Part shown: positions 35,501 to 43,725 of the stretch, one piece after another
Position numbering within the stretch: the stretch's first letter is position 1
How the letters are laid out: every line of letters starts with the position of its first letter
NCBI RefSeq assembly: GCF_001949145.1
Contig: NW_019091440.1
Location: 524,557-588,556, forward strand
Length of the DNA: 64,000 bases
Source of the DNA: Acanthaster planci
Lineage: Eukaryota; Echinodermata; Asteroidea; Valvatida; Acanthasteridae
Direction: 5' to 3'
The notes under the pieces: generated by a model
Told to the model about the DNA's origin: nothing
Database searches by the model: none
Seen by the model: the letters and a program-made list of their open reading frames with translations, nothing else
Position numbers and translations under genes: made by a program

Positions 35501-38500
35501 CTCATAAATTAGATCGTAGTTTACCTGATGGGGTTGCCTTTAAATTACATCTAACCATTCATGGAGGCAAAAATTAGGACAAGCCTATTTCCTGTGCAGA
35601 ATGTACTGCATAAGTCGGCCTGATCTTGACGGCAAAAAGTTCAGCCAAGTCAGGAGGGAGGGGGGAGTAAGCGAGGAACAATACGGGCGATTCGCAATAG
35701 TGCGCCACCAAGAGTTTTGCGACACGCTGGCCAATCATAACGCGCGAAATTTGTCGACCATTTTCAAACGCGAATTGGGTCGACAAATTTCGCGCATTGT
35801 GATTGGCCAACGCGCTGCAAACTCTCGGTGGCGCACTTTATGTGAAACGGCCATATTGCGGCTCACCTCCTTGGTCCAGGGTCCTTTCACGAGGTCTGGG
35901 TTGAGTGCTTTCTGCCAGCGATGGTAGCACTGCATCTCGGAGCGGTCGGGGAAGAAGCTGGCAACGTGCTTCCAGTCCTCCGAGCCGTAAGTTTCGATCA
36001 CCCGACGGAGAGTTTCATCCTGAAACAGAGGAAAAAAAATGCTGGCATCGCCCATCCTACATCTGCACTTGAAAAAATGTTACACTGAGTGTTGTTGTTG
36101 TTTGGAAAGGGTTCCATACAGGGACATCTCTCATTTCCCTACAGTAGTACAGCAGTCATCAGAAAGCGACGTCACGTCCTGAATAGTCAACCTCAGCCAA
36201 GGCATATTTACTTGGCAAATGCTCATAAATTTTCAGACCGGTCTCACAGGGTTTGTGCACATGGACTCACGAGAAGTCCATGTATGGAACTCCCTCCTCT
36301 TTTTCTCGTCAAGTGCCGCAAGTTCATAAAAAGGTTAGGAACATCGGAACATTTTGCTTGCCGTAAAGCATACCTCGTCTTTAGTCCAGCGCCCTCTGTT
36401 GATGTGTTTCTTTCCACAGGTGTCACTCTGCGAGCTGCTGTCATAGTCCTGATCGGTGATGGTACCATTGTCGCTGGAGTCACTGTCGTAACTGCTAATG
36501 GATGGGAAAATGAAAGGATCTTTGTAGGACTGGGTCAAATTACATCCACGAAAAATTTTGCCCAGCGGAAAAATAAACAGGTTCGGGGCAGGGCAGCGTG
36601 TTACAGAGAACCTAATGCTCAACTTAGCTTCATGAATCCTGAAAGGAAAAGTCAGAAATGGCACTTAGTCCGAATACAATGTCATCAATGTACGTGTAGG
36701 CATGAACTCCGACAAAGAGTTGTCACAATAGCCTAAAAAGTACAAGTCTCAAGAAACACTCACTGGCAGTGGCACCTGCTCTGCTTACCGTGGCTCGTGG
36801 ATGTACATGTACGTACAAAAAGGCAAAGGCAAAAGCATAGCCTAACCCTGCTATGAACTGACAGTGGCAATGTTAAATGTAATCTCGTCTCTTGCACAAA
36901 CTCATTGCATTCCCTCCTGAGGGATTTTTCAAAGGCAAATCAACTCGGGGTCCACATGATGAAGCACAATAAAGTTGCGCAAGTTCCAAGATTGCACTTA
37001 ACGCTTATAATAATTAACATGATTCATTGAAATCTCCACCCCCAATACTTGTGCTGTGAACTTTTAAAAACGGAAAGAGTTCCATGTACGGACAACACTT
37101 GATGCCCGCACAAACCTATGAGATTTGCCTAAAAAAAGGTGTTTTGAAAATAGGACATGTTATCACTTTCTAATGGCTGTTATCTGGTTATGGAAAATTA
37201 GTGTTGTCCGCACGCGAATATGGAACTCTTTAAAATTATTGTATGTGTGCATTCACTGCACATTTATTAACAATGCTAACATAATTTCACTAGACTGTAG
37301 ACATGCAAGAAGGATACATGATCAGGTCAGGGACCAAACCACAAGCTAGTGACGTCCCTAGGTCCGCTTATGTCACTTGTTCAAGCAGAAGTGACGTCAT
37401 TTTTATCAGGTCATGTGACGTGATAATGATGTAATTTCCCGCAAGATTTTGGGAAATAATGAGGCCTGATATGCCGGCAGCCAACATGGCCACTGATGCT
37501 GTTCCCACTGGAGTCTATGGCAAAAATATTTCCAATCGCTGTTTTGGAAAATCACCACAGTAGACATATAACTTGCCACTGTGAATAGATGGAGACTTTT
37601 TAATGGCAACAGTTTCATGCATAAAGTAAACTTCAGCAATGCTTTATTTTTTCGCATAAACATGTTCATTGGAAGAATTGGACTTGCCTACCAAACCAAA
37701 TGCAACACCTCCAGTGCAAGATTCAACTGAAAAATCTCTTCGATCTGCTTTTAGCATGTTTAGGGATATCAAACATGCCAAATGAAAGGAAAGTTTCATT
37801 AAGATCTGGGCTAGGCATGTTTCCTGTAAACTTGATTAATCAGAGCGGTGTGTATTGAATTGTTTGGTCGATAAAGAGATCAACATCATCTGTGAACCGT
37901 GATCTAAAAAAGGCTCAAAATTATGTCATTGTTGCACAATCGAGTGGCGTATGCATAGTCAATCGTCGCTGGATTGTGGTTTGGTTGCAAACCTGAAAAT
38001 GGGCTTCCAATCAAGCCAATCACAACATGATCACACCAACAACACCCTTGAACAAGATAAGATCTGTACCTTGGTCAATAAGAGTGACAGTATTATTGAA
38101 TATTGTATTAAATGAACACTAAATAAATGAAAGGCAAAACTCAGGTTTTGTTGTTTAGTCAGTTGTTAGCAGAGTGGAGACAAACAAACGAAAGACACAC
38201 ATCTGAATCGTATATAGGCCTAGTCGGCAAAGCCTCTATCAGGAAACATTCATACCAACCATGGAGGTAGGAAAAGACTTCCTTGGTTCCTACCTCCATG
38301 CACCAACTTGCGGCTCAGTTTGGGCCATGATGGAAAAACAAGAATAGGGACAACTGTGGAGTCGTGAGTGGCTGCGTGTTTCTTCAATAGGAGCTGATCA
38401 GCGAATATTTATCAAGATCATGAGCAAATAAGTGTAGGCCTAGTCATGCTGGTGGCCTTTCTTTGACATGATCTGATGATCATCACGATGTTCTATTCAT

Positions 38501-38665
38501 GATGATGAAACGGTTTGGTAAATTGGTGACGTGTATCAAGCCTTGTGTAGGGCCTACTGCATCAGTGTGCGTGATCGCTGGTTTATGCGCTACACTAGGC
38601 CTACCTTGACAACGGAAAAGCCGTAGAAATATGACAACAAACCTGCATGATTTTCCAGAATACAT
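23441..38665 (-). CDS. R1R2R3 Myb transcription factor (B-Myb-like)
   Basis: Nuclear DNA-binding regulator of cell-cycle genes. Exons, 5' to 3' on the minus strand: 38665-38643, 36491-36374, 36019-35867, 35418-35315, 34542-34414, 34238-34136, 33818-33795, 33573-33539, 32992-32864, 31651-31503, 30367-30234, 29368-29285, 28460-28339, 27994-27874, 26938-26855, 25725-25633, 25359-25174, 23554-23441. They total 1905 bases, 634 residues plus TGA, in frame throughout. Three Myb repeats carry all the expected tryptophans. The middle has EDSPMFWIV and NLLDLDMS like the B-Myb mid-region, then many S/T-P sites (TTPKGTP, LPFSPSQ, TPRTPTPLKDAL), AKRVRKS as probable nuclear signal, and a C-terminal MuvB-binding segment. 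Vertebrate MYB, MYBL1 and MYBL2 all descend from such a gene; B-Myb is closest. Exon 1, exons 33818-33539 and the start of exon 32992 are tentative. Confidence 0.92.
23648..23880 (+). mobile_element. Diverged tRNA-derived SINE
   Basis: ACATGTGGTTAGGGTTTGTA and GTCGTGGTTTCAAATCCGAG form a worn tRNA-like head. CTTGAGCAAGTCCCTTCACC and ATGCCCCTCTCCACTCAGGG in the body correspond to the minus-strand SINE at 9330-9541. It lies just upstream of the last Myb exon, in its intron. Confidence 0.7.
24805..24932 (+). mobile_element. MITE with TAGAGGGTTTGCATGG ends, copy 1
   Basis: Terminal inverted repeats TATAGAGGGTTTGCATGGC and CATGCAAAGCCTCC enclose about 100 bases containing TTGTTGCACAGGGTATGCAC and GTGGAACAAAAGAACTGCC. 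An inverted sister copy lies at 42194-42316. The TA border suggests a Tc1/mariner-type or similar target. Confidence 0.8.
27365..27612. mobile_element. GGCCCAATTTCA-ended non-autonomous element
   Basis: Begins GGGCCCAATTTCACGG with GTTGCTTAGCA inside and ends CTTAAGCAGCTCTGCGAAACTGGGCC, forming inverted termini. It is in a Myb intron, adjacent to a 12-mer repeat tract. Confidence 0.6.
27623..27815 (-). repeat. 12-mer repeat tract with conserved flank
   Basis: AAGACCAGTCAC and AAGACCAGACAC units are followed by GCTTGTGGCTTGAAATCAGAC and GTGACGGTCTTAAGAGGTCTC. The same arrangement is at 22430-22600, so the 12-mers travel with this flank. Confidence 0.65.
29466..29921. other. Assembly gap (456 N)
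   Basis: A run of N in the Myb intron between exons 30367-30234 and 29368-29285. The splice phases of the two exons fit without anything missing. A further single N is at 45875. Confidence 1.
29945..30028 (-). repeat. tRNA-like sequence (tRNA pseudogene or SINE head)
   Basis: On the minus strand an A box (TGGTCGAGTGG) and a perfect B box with T-stem (GTGGGTTCGAGTCCCAC) are present, and CTCGG/CCGAG can form most of an acceptor stem. The anticodon stem TCTGC/GCAGG encloses eight bases (ACTAGTAA) instead of seven. It is therefore unlikely to be a working tRNA and is better read as a SINE head or pseudogene. It borders the assembly gap. Confidence 0.6.
30970..31460. mobile_element. hAT-like non-autonomous element, copy 1
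   Basis: Shares its whole length with 62073-62539: AATATTTGAATAT-rich ends, GATTCAAATGAAAAGC, a GTGGCTGGAGATA block, TATTGCAACTGATTTTGTAT and the closing ATAGTGAATTATTCAAATTG then CTCAGCC. The left end is less clear than in the second copy. It is in the Myb intron upstream of exon 31651-31503... in gene orientation it lies downstream of that exon. Confidence 0.7.
31895..32049 (+). mobile_element. TTAA-flanked miniature element, copy 3
   Basis: TTAACCTCTTCCCGCGG at the left and AAGGGGTTAA at the right. The interior has TTTTGACCGTGACTGCTGGG, a CCAGCAGCAGGCCC block and GCAGCTGCATGGTGAATAG as in the copy at 16215-16403, with a shorter 3' half. It is in a Myb intron. Confidence 0.8.
32054..32165 (+). 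repeat. Dispersed repeat, copy A (with 47768-47875)
   Basis: CCCCGAGCTGAAGTGCACCC, AATCGGCGAAAGAAAGACA and AGTTCTTGCACGC-like phrases recur in the same order at 47768-47875. It directly follows the TTAA element. No coding is seen. Confidence 0.7.
33539..33818 (-). CDS. Two tentative small Myb exons
   Basis: 33818-33795 is a possible 24-base microexon (CAG|...|GTAAGT) encoding QSHRALHR. Its acceptor is CAGCAG, so a 21-base version is equally possible. 33573-33539 (or 33564-33539) has a strong GTAAGT donor and encodes RQLILPGAR at its end. Both keep the frame (phase 0 to 0, then 0 to 2) between the secure exons, but neither is recognisable by family similarity. Confidence 0.4.
34136..36491 (-). 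CDS. Myb DNA-binding domain exons (R1, R2, R3)
   Basis: Five exons encode the three helix-turn-helix repeats. R1 has GRWTKDE, EDWKHVASFF and CYHRW. R2 has LVKGPWTKE, KRWSLISKYL and QCRERW. R3 has WHNHLNPDIKKSAW, GNRWAEIAKQLPGR and TDNAIKNHWNSTMKRKV. The R2/R3 intron splits an arginine codon (CG|A) through donor GTGGGT, and the R3 intron splits AG|A. R2 and R3 are the base-contacting repeats in the family. The exon before R1 has an acidic, serine-rich leader (SSDNGTITDQDYDSSSQSD) like the B-Myb N terminus. Confidence 0.95.
35682..35855. mobile_element. CCAAT-bearing palindromic MITE, copy 1
   Basis: Near-perfect palindrome. Its left arm has GGGCGATTCGCAATAGTGCG and GGCCAATCATAACGCGCGAA, and a GTCGACC centre is followed by the mirrored right arm. 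It sits in the Myb intron between the exons carrying R1/R2. Relatives are at 49908-50501, 52020-52217 and 57454-57622. Confidence 0.85.
38643..38665 (-). CDS. Candidate Myb first coding exon
   Basis: ATG at 38665-38663 starts a 23-base coding piece (MYSGKSC plus AG) before a CAG|GTTTGT donor. It ends with two bases of a codon, exactly what the 36491 exon (one leading base) requires. The donor is weak and similarity is too short to judge, so this start is provisional. Confidence 0.45.
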
Positions 38666-38699
38666 GACTCAAATTCCTCTCTATATGTCACGACATTGG

Positions 38700-38865
38700 A
38701 TGCAGTAATCTGTGATTCCCGATCCGCAAATATTCAGCAGAATTCCGACCCTCAAGAATGCAACTCCGCTCTACGCGGCCGGAAGTCTTTATTGAAATTG
38801 CGCGCGCCGAATAATGAGATGCATAAGCATAGACTGTGATTGGACAATTCCCCGCCGGAATGACG
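38700..38865 (-). promoter_or_regulatory. Candidate Myb promoter with CCAAT box and GC-rich E2F-like sites
   Basis: Upstream of the candidate first exon, on the minus strand, are GTCCAATCACAG (CCAAT box, 38836-38849), GGCGGGGAATT just beyond it, and TCGGCGCGCGCAATT (38796-38810) resembling an E2F site. CCAAT and E2F-class sites are usual in B-Myb-type promoters. The region is locally GC-rich compared with its surroundings. Confidence 0.4.
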
Positions 38866-40455
38866 CACGCATCATTACGTAAAGTCTTAAAATAGGACCA
38901 CGCGAACACAGGCCCTGCGCGTGAGACGATGCAATCTCCTGTAGGTCTACAGCACATCCGTCTCTGTGAGCTGAGCTGAGAAGAATTTAGTTTTTTTTTT
39001 ACACCGAGCCTCTCCGTTTGAAGATGAGGAAGCCATGAGCAATGAAACTTGTATCACGCAGAATCGTCTCTATCTCTGCCTGATATATTTTCACCCCCTG
39101 ACTTGGAGGTTGTAGGCCTAAGTTCAGTAACAATTCAAACACTGCCAAGCCAACAAAGCATCAAACTACACGCCTGCAGTCAACTACAGAACTAGGCACG
39201 TATAGGAAGACGATTTTACCAGAAAAATAAAATGTCTCTGGACTGTAGCTGTGGGGAGTCAGCGCGTAGCGCGGAGCCTGTACGGCGTGGGGTCCGGGAC
39301 CCGGAGGTTTGACGCTCCGTAGTGCATGATAAGCCTCACAGGAACACTTTTTGAGCAGAAGATATTTTGAAATTACAGCATAATTTAAAATCAAAATCCA
39401 TGTTAAAGGACAGTTTTTAGAAAATGAAAAGTTAATTATCGTAGGCCTACTTAAAAGATTAAGATTTGATGTAATAATTCAATTTCAAAATGACAAATCT
39501 TAATTTAAACTGCACATAATGAAGGCGATGTTTCGTAAACCCATAACAGGAAAAGCGTCTCACAGCAACCGTAGTAAAAATAAACAAAATCAAGAAACCA
39601 AACTTTGCCCAAGAAAATGGCGGTCACCTAAAAAAAAAGTATTGGCAACTCGAAGCACGCATTGTAAGTGGAGCTTTCCTTTAAAAGAAAGAAAAAAAAA
39701 CCTTTTTGTGAACAAACCAACCACAATGTTGAAGCTTTGCCTTCAGAGACATCACAAACATGCTCATGGATATACAAAATAGCATGGGAATACGTTTTAC
39801 TAAATTGTATATATCAACTTTGTAGTTACTTGAGGACCCCCCATGAATGTTCACAGTGAACAAAATCTTTCCCTGCCTCACCCATTAAAACATTCAATAT
39901 AAGAAAGACGCTTAAAAACACCTAAAAAACGCTTAAAAAGTCACCTAAAAAAGTATTGGCAAGTCGAAGCACTCATTTCACATTTCAATTTATTATGTGG
40001 TTATTTATTGGTGTGCCTCCTGTTTGAGACTCTGTCCTGTGCAAACATTCTCATCCGACAGTTTCCAGTTCAAAATAGTTTAAATCAGATTATGATATTA
40101 TCAACATCAACTGATTTCCCAAAGCAAGATTTCAATTCAATTAGAACACATTGACTTGATCGATCAGTTGATTCGCGTGTGCACGACGTCAGTGTGTCGT
40201 GCATCAGTTTCTGTTTGCAGAGTTTGCGCATTCACTTTGGTGGCCGCAGCAATAAATAGAGCTGTGAGGAGTAACACTATCTATATGTTAAAAATATTAA
40301 AGCTTACTATACTTATAGTATAACATACTATAACTGTCTTACAGTAGAAATGTAATTTAAGGGGACCAGCCTACAAAGTTTTTATTTGTACCACACGACC
40401 TCGTAAGGCAGCTTAAAATGTCGCGGCCGCAGCCACGTTTCCGCATGATGTATTT

Positions 40456-40711
40456 CTTGGAAAGATGGAATACTGAGATAAAAAGACGACTTTCTACGAT
40501 ATTGCATTTGTAGAGAACCGTCTTTCCCCGATGTTGTATTTCGGACGGACGTCTTTCCCTGATCATATGTCGGAAAGATGTCTTTCCTCTATTTTGTATT
40601 TCGGTAAGACGGCTTTCCACTTTTTCTTATCTTGGAAAAACGTCTTTCCATGATGATGTACCACGGAAAGAAGTCTTTCCGAGATGGTATAATAGGAAAA
40701 CACGTCTTTCC
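40456..40711. repeat. Minisatellite of ~31-bp palindromic units
   Basis: Each unit carries a 16-base near-palindrome like GGAAAGACGTCTTTCC followed by about 15 variable T-rich bases. Clear units start near 40543, 40572, 40603, 40634, 40665 and 40695, with degraded ones before 40540. Spacing is 29-31 bases. Units are diverged, so the array is old. Confidence 0.85.
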
Positions 40712-41217
40712 GTGTCATGGGTCATAATACGGATACATGTATTGCGAAGCCTGAAGACTCATCTTCCCCATTGAGAAGGGGCGGGACTGAAGATCCTGAT
40801 TGGAAGGGGATAGAGCAATTTCCATTTTCCAATGCGATCTGAGTAAAATTATCACACACTCCTACAAATAATATCAACTCTGAGAATACAAAGTACACAA
40901 TTACAATAAAATTATTACAGCCTCTGTTTTCGGGGGTGGGGGCACTGGCCTCCCGGCCCCCGGGCCTGGTTCCTCCGTGCCCTTAGAAGGAGGCTAATTC
41001 TTTAAACTTGAACGCTGAGACGAAACCGGGTATTGAAGGAAACGAACACCCCCCCCTCAAAAAAAAAAAGAAACTCAAAGCTTTTCCCCATAGTGCAACC
41101 ATGGAAACGACTGGACGGTGGTACAGGATATTTGTGAGACTCCAGGTTGCATAATCCTCTGCGTGAGTGATTTTTCGTCTGGGAACCGGACCGATTGTAC
41201 CAAGACCTAGCCCCTAC

Positions 41218-41457
41218 TGACCTACAGGCCATCTGTGTTTCTGCTATACCCAGCAAGAAATTAGACCGAGTAGTACCCCCCCAACATGTCCAATCCGTAT
41301 ACACATTCCAGACTATTTTTACTTAACACATCCCCCCAAGATGTCTGAAAGGAATTCCCCAGATTCCTGCGAGACAATGACCAACACAAAGCAGGGGGGT
41401 TCTCTCCGTCTCATACCTTGCTGCATATGTGACCTACAGGCCATCTGCATTTCTGCT
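41218..41457 (-). mobile_element. Dispersed repeat flanked by 28-bp direct repeats
   Basis: The insert 41246-41429 is the inverted partner of 19050-19255. It is bracketed by near-identical 28-base direct repeats (41218-41245 and 41430-41457; core GACCTACAGGCCATCTG, two differences). The direct repeats could be an unusually long target duplication or an older local duplication. Confidence 0.6.
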
Positions 41458-41671
41458 GGTGGCTTCATGCAGTCCATACAATTAAGAGCATTGGGCGTCC
41501 AGACTTTTTTTTATATGACGCCAACGGTCGATAGTGGAACAAATTCAGCATTTCTAATCTAAACATAATATACATTCCTTACACAGGTGCACATTTCCCT
41601 CAGGATGAACGGTTGTTCCGCAGCATGAAAACAGACCCTCATGGAAAACAACCGTTCAAGACAGAAGTAAA

Positions 41672-41790
41672 TAGAAGTTGAAACGGCGAGATTGTCAGAA
41701 GTCGCGGAGGCGTCGAGGAAAACATATGCTTACTTAATGGACGAATATCTGAAGGAGAAGCAGCGCGAATACGCCCGCTGGGTCGCCTGA
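41672..41790 (+). CDS. Short orphan reading frame (uncertain)
   Basis: An open frame of about 39 codons reads ETARLSEVAEASRK then MDEYLKEKQREYARWVA and stops at TGA (41788-41790). The composition (E, K, R, A rich; helical) looks more protein-like than neighbouring frames. The inner ATG is at 41737. No family is recognised; it may be a lost exon or chance. Confidence 0.2.
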
Positions 41791-42193
41791 GTTTCAGTGC
41801 ATCCACATGAGAATGATGGAACTGTTTGTGGCTAAAGAAAGGTAAACTACCCTGTTCTTACCAACCATCCTCCAAATCAAAGGGAGTTCGGCTATGGTCT
41901 TTTTCGTGGCTTAAAGCGGAGAATGCGAGGGCACATGCTTCAGAAGGGTCAACTGTATTAAATAGTTCTTGAACACTTGTTCAGTTGTTATTTTAAGCTG
42001 AATATGTACCGCTTTAGTTAAAAACAATCTTCAAGGGTACAAATTTGGACTGGAAATTGAATAACATTTCAAAACTGATATTTTCCAACACTGTTCCTTT
42101 CTTGTTACCGTGTGCACTCATTTCACGCAATTAAGCCAGCACTTCCTTCTTCCGTTTTGTCTGTTGATTCTGTGTTCCCCCTCTTTTTGTTTA

Positions 42194-42316
42194 TAGAGGC
42201 TTTGCATGATAGCCATGTTGCAGGGCAGTTGTTTTGTTCCACAGGAAAGCTCCTTTGTGCATACCCTGTGCAACAAAAGCACTGGCCTGCAAGATGGCGG
42301 CCATGCAAACCCTCTA
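42194..42316 (-). mobile_element. MITE with TAGAGGCTTTGCATG ends, copy 2
   Basis: Inverted sister of 24805-24932: TATAGAGGCTTTGCATG at the left, CATGCAAACCCTCTATA at the right, with TGCATACCCTGTGCAACAA inside. Confidence 0.8.
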
Positions 42317-43725
42317 TAAATTGTACTCACGACACTACATGATTCTGCTGAAGCTTCTGCGCCATTCGGGTACCTAGTATTATTAATAGCATGCTCTGAG
42401 TCGATGCACTGTATGCGCTTGGCCGGTCGTAAACGTTTGCTATAAACCAGAAAGACCAAGGCTCCGGAGAGAGGGTGCGACTATGAGGGCGAGGGCAGCT
42501 GTGGGCGAGGGCATTATCAGCAAGTAGTTGAATGAGGAGTGGTCGTGTTGGCCAGACGCAAACACTCAGGATGCCGGTGGGGCGGGGCATGGCGATTAAT
42601 TGCGCTGCACCGTCAGCTGGCTACGGCTATCATAGCCCATGCAACGACTCGATTTCAAGCCTAGCGAGAAGCCTACCACACCACCTTCAAAATGTCGGCA
42701 GGTAGTCCACCTGTTTTCAAAGTTATTGGTGAGCTCTTTTTGCCTATCGCCCATTCTTTAGAAAAAACTCGCCGAGGACAAACTCAGTCATATTCAACCG
42801 CAAAGTTCACTCTCGAATCTTGACACAGAAAGGAATCAAACTGAGTTATACCACATCAAAAGTACAATAGCCGATTTAATTAGAAATGTTGCCCTTAAAA
42901 ATCAAATAGAAATTAAAATTTTATATAAAGATCTGATGTTATGGAAATAATGCTTAGTTTATTACATAACTTTTTAAAAATATGCTTTGTGCTGTGGGAG
43001 TCATTCCTCTAGCTTTGAGAATGTTTCTCAAGGTGAGTCTTTTTCCTTTTACAAAATATTGAAGATAATAAGATATTTTGTACATGCAAGAACTCATGTA
43101 AAACAGCTTGCTACGATGGGATGCAGTGGCGTTAACAATGTCTTTGGTCGGAGGGGGGAGACATGAATTGTTTCTGGCAAAAGCGACCACCCACTTTCTT
43201 TTTTACCCAGGTTTGTTACACCCATCCCCGGCTGCTGCTTTCAATTTTAAAAACAAATGTCTCAGTGGGGTGATTGCCCCACTCCCTCCCCTGCTTGATG
43301 TATCACTGATTATGAGTCTCTTATAGGGATGACATAACCGTTTGAAAGCCGCAAATTTATTCGTCGGTAGTGAATGTCTCTCCAAATTGGCCCTATTCAC
43401 AGTTTTGCCTCACCGACTTGAAAACGAGGCAACTTTTTTTTGTCATTTAAGGAACCTTATCAGCAGGCGCTGAGCCGGGACCCCAAGAACAAAAAGGGAA
43501 AAAAAGGAATATAATGAAAAACATAAGTATAAAGTGCACCAATACCATTGTAAACAGTAAGCAGTTTTCATACCTTGAAGAAGACGCGCAAAAAGTGAGT
43601 CTGAGGGGGGAAAATCATAGCATGGCTCCTTTCAGTTCTTGCTATTTCGTAGAGCCATTCCATGCATGTTCTCGTCGCTAGTCGCCGGGCAGCTAGACAC
43701 ATGTTCCATCCAGTGCGCAGATTGG

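Larger units (their letters stand above)
38866..43725. other. Intergenic region between Myb and the first CD225 gene
   Basis: No complete gene is recognised in nearly 5 kb. Contents: AT-rich DNA, a palindromic minisatellite (40456-40711), a flanked dispersed repeat (41218-41457), a short orphan frame (41672-41790) and a MITE (42194-42316). TTTATT at 43356-43361 may be the polyadenylation signal of the minus-strand CD225 gene. Confidence 0.6.

Noticed and set aside
36089-36736. 215-residue plus-strand frame
   Set aside because: It is antisense to the Myb exon at 36374-36491, lacks any family signature and crosses splice sites of the real gene.
40456-40711. Possible CRISPR-like array
   Set aside because: Units are diverged, the spacer-like parts are repetitive T-rich sequence, there are no cas genes, and the DNA is animal.
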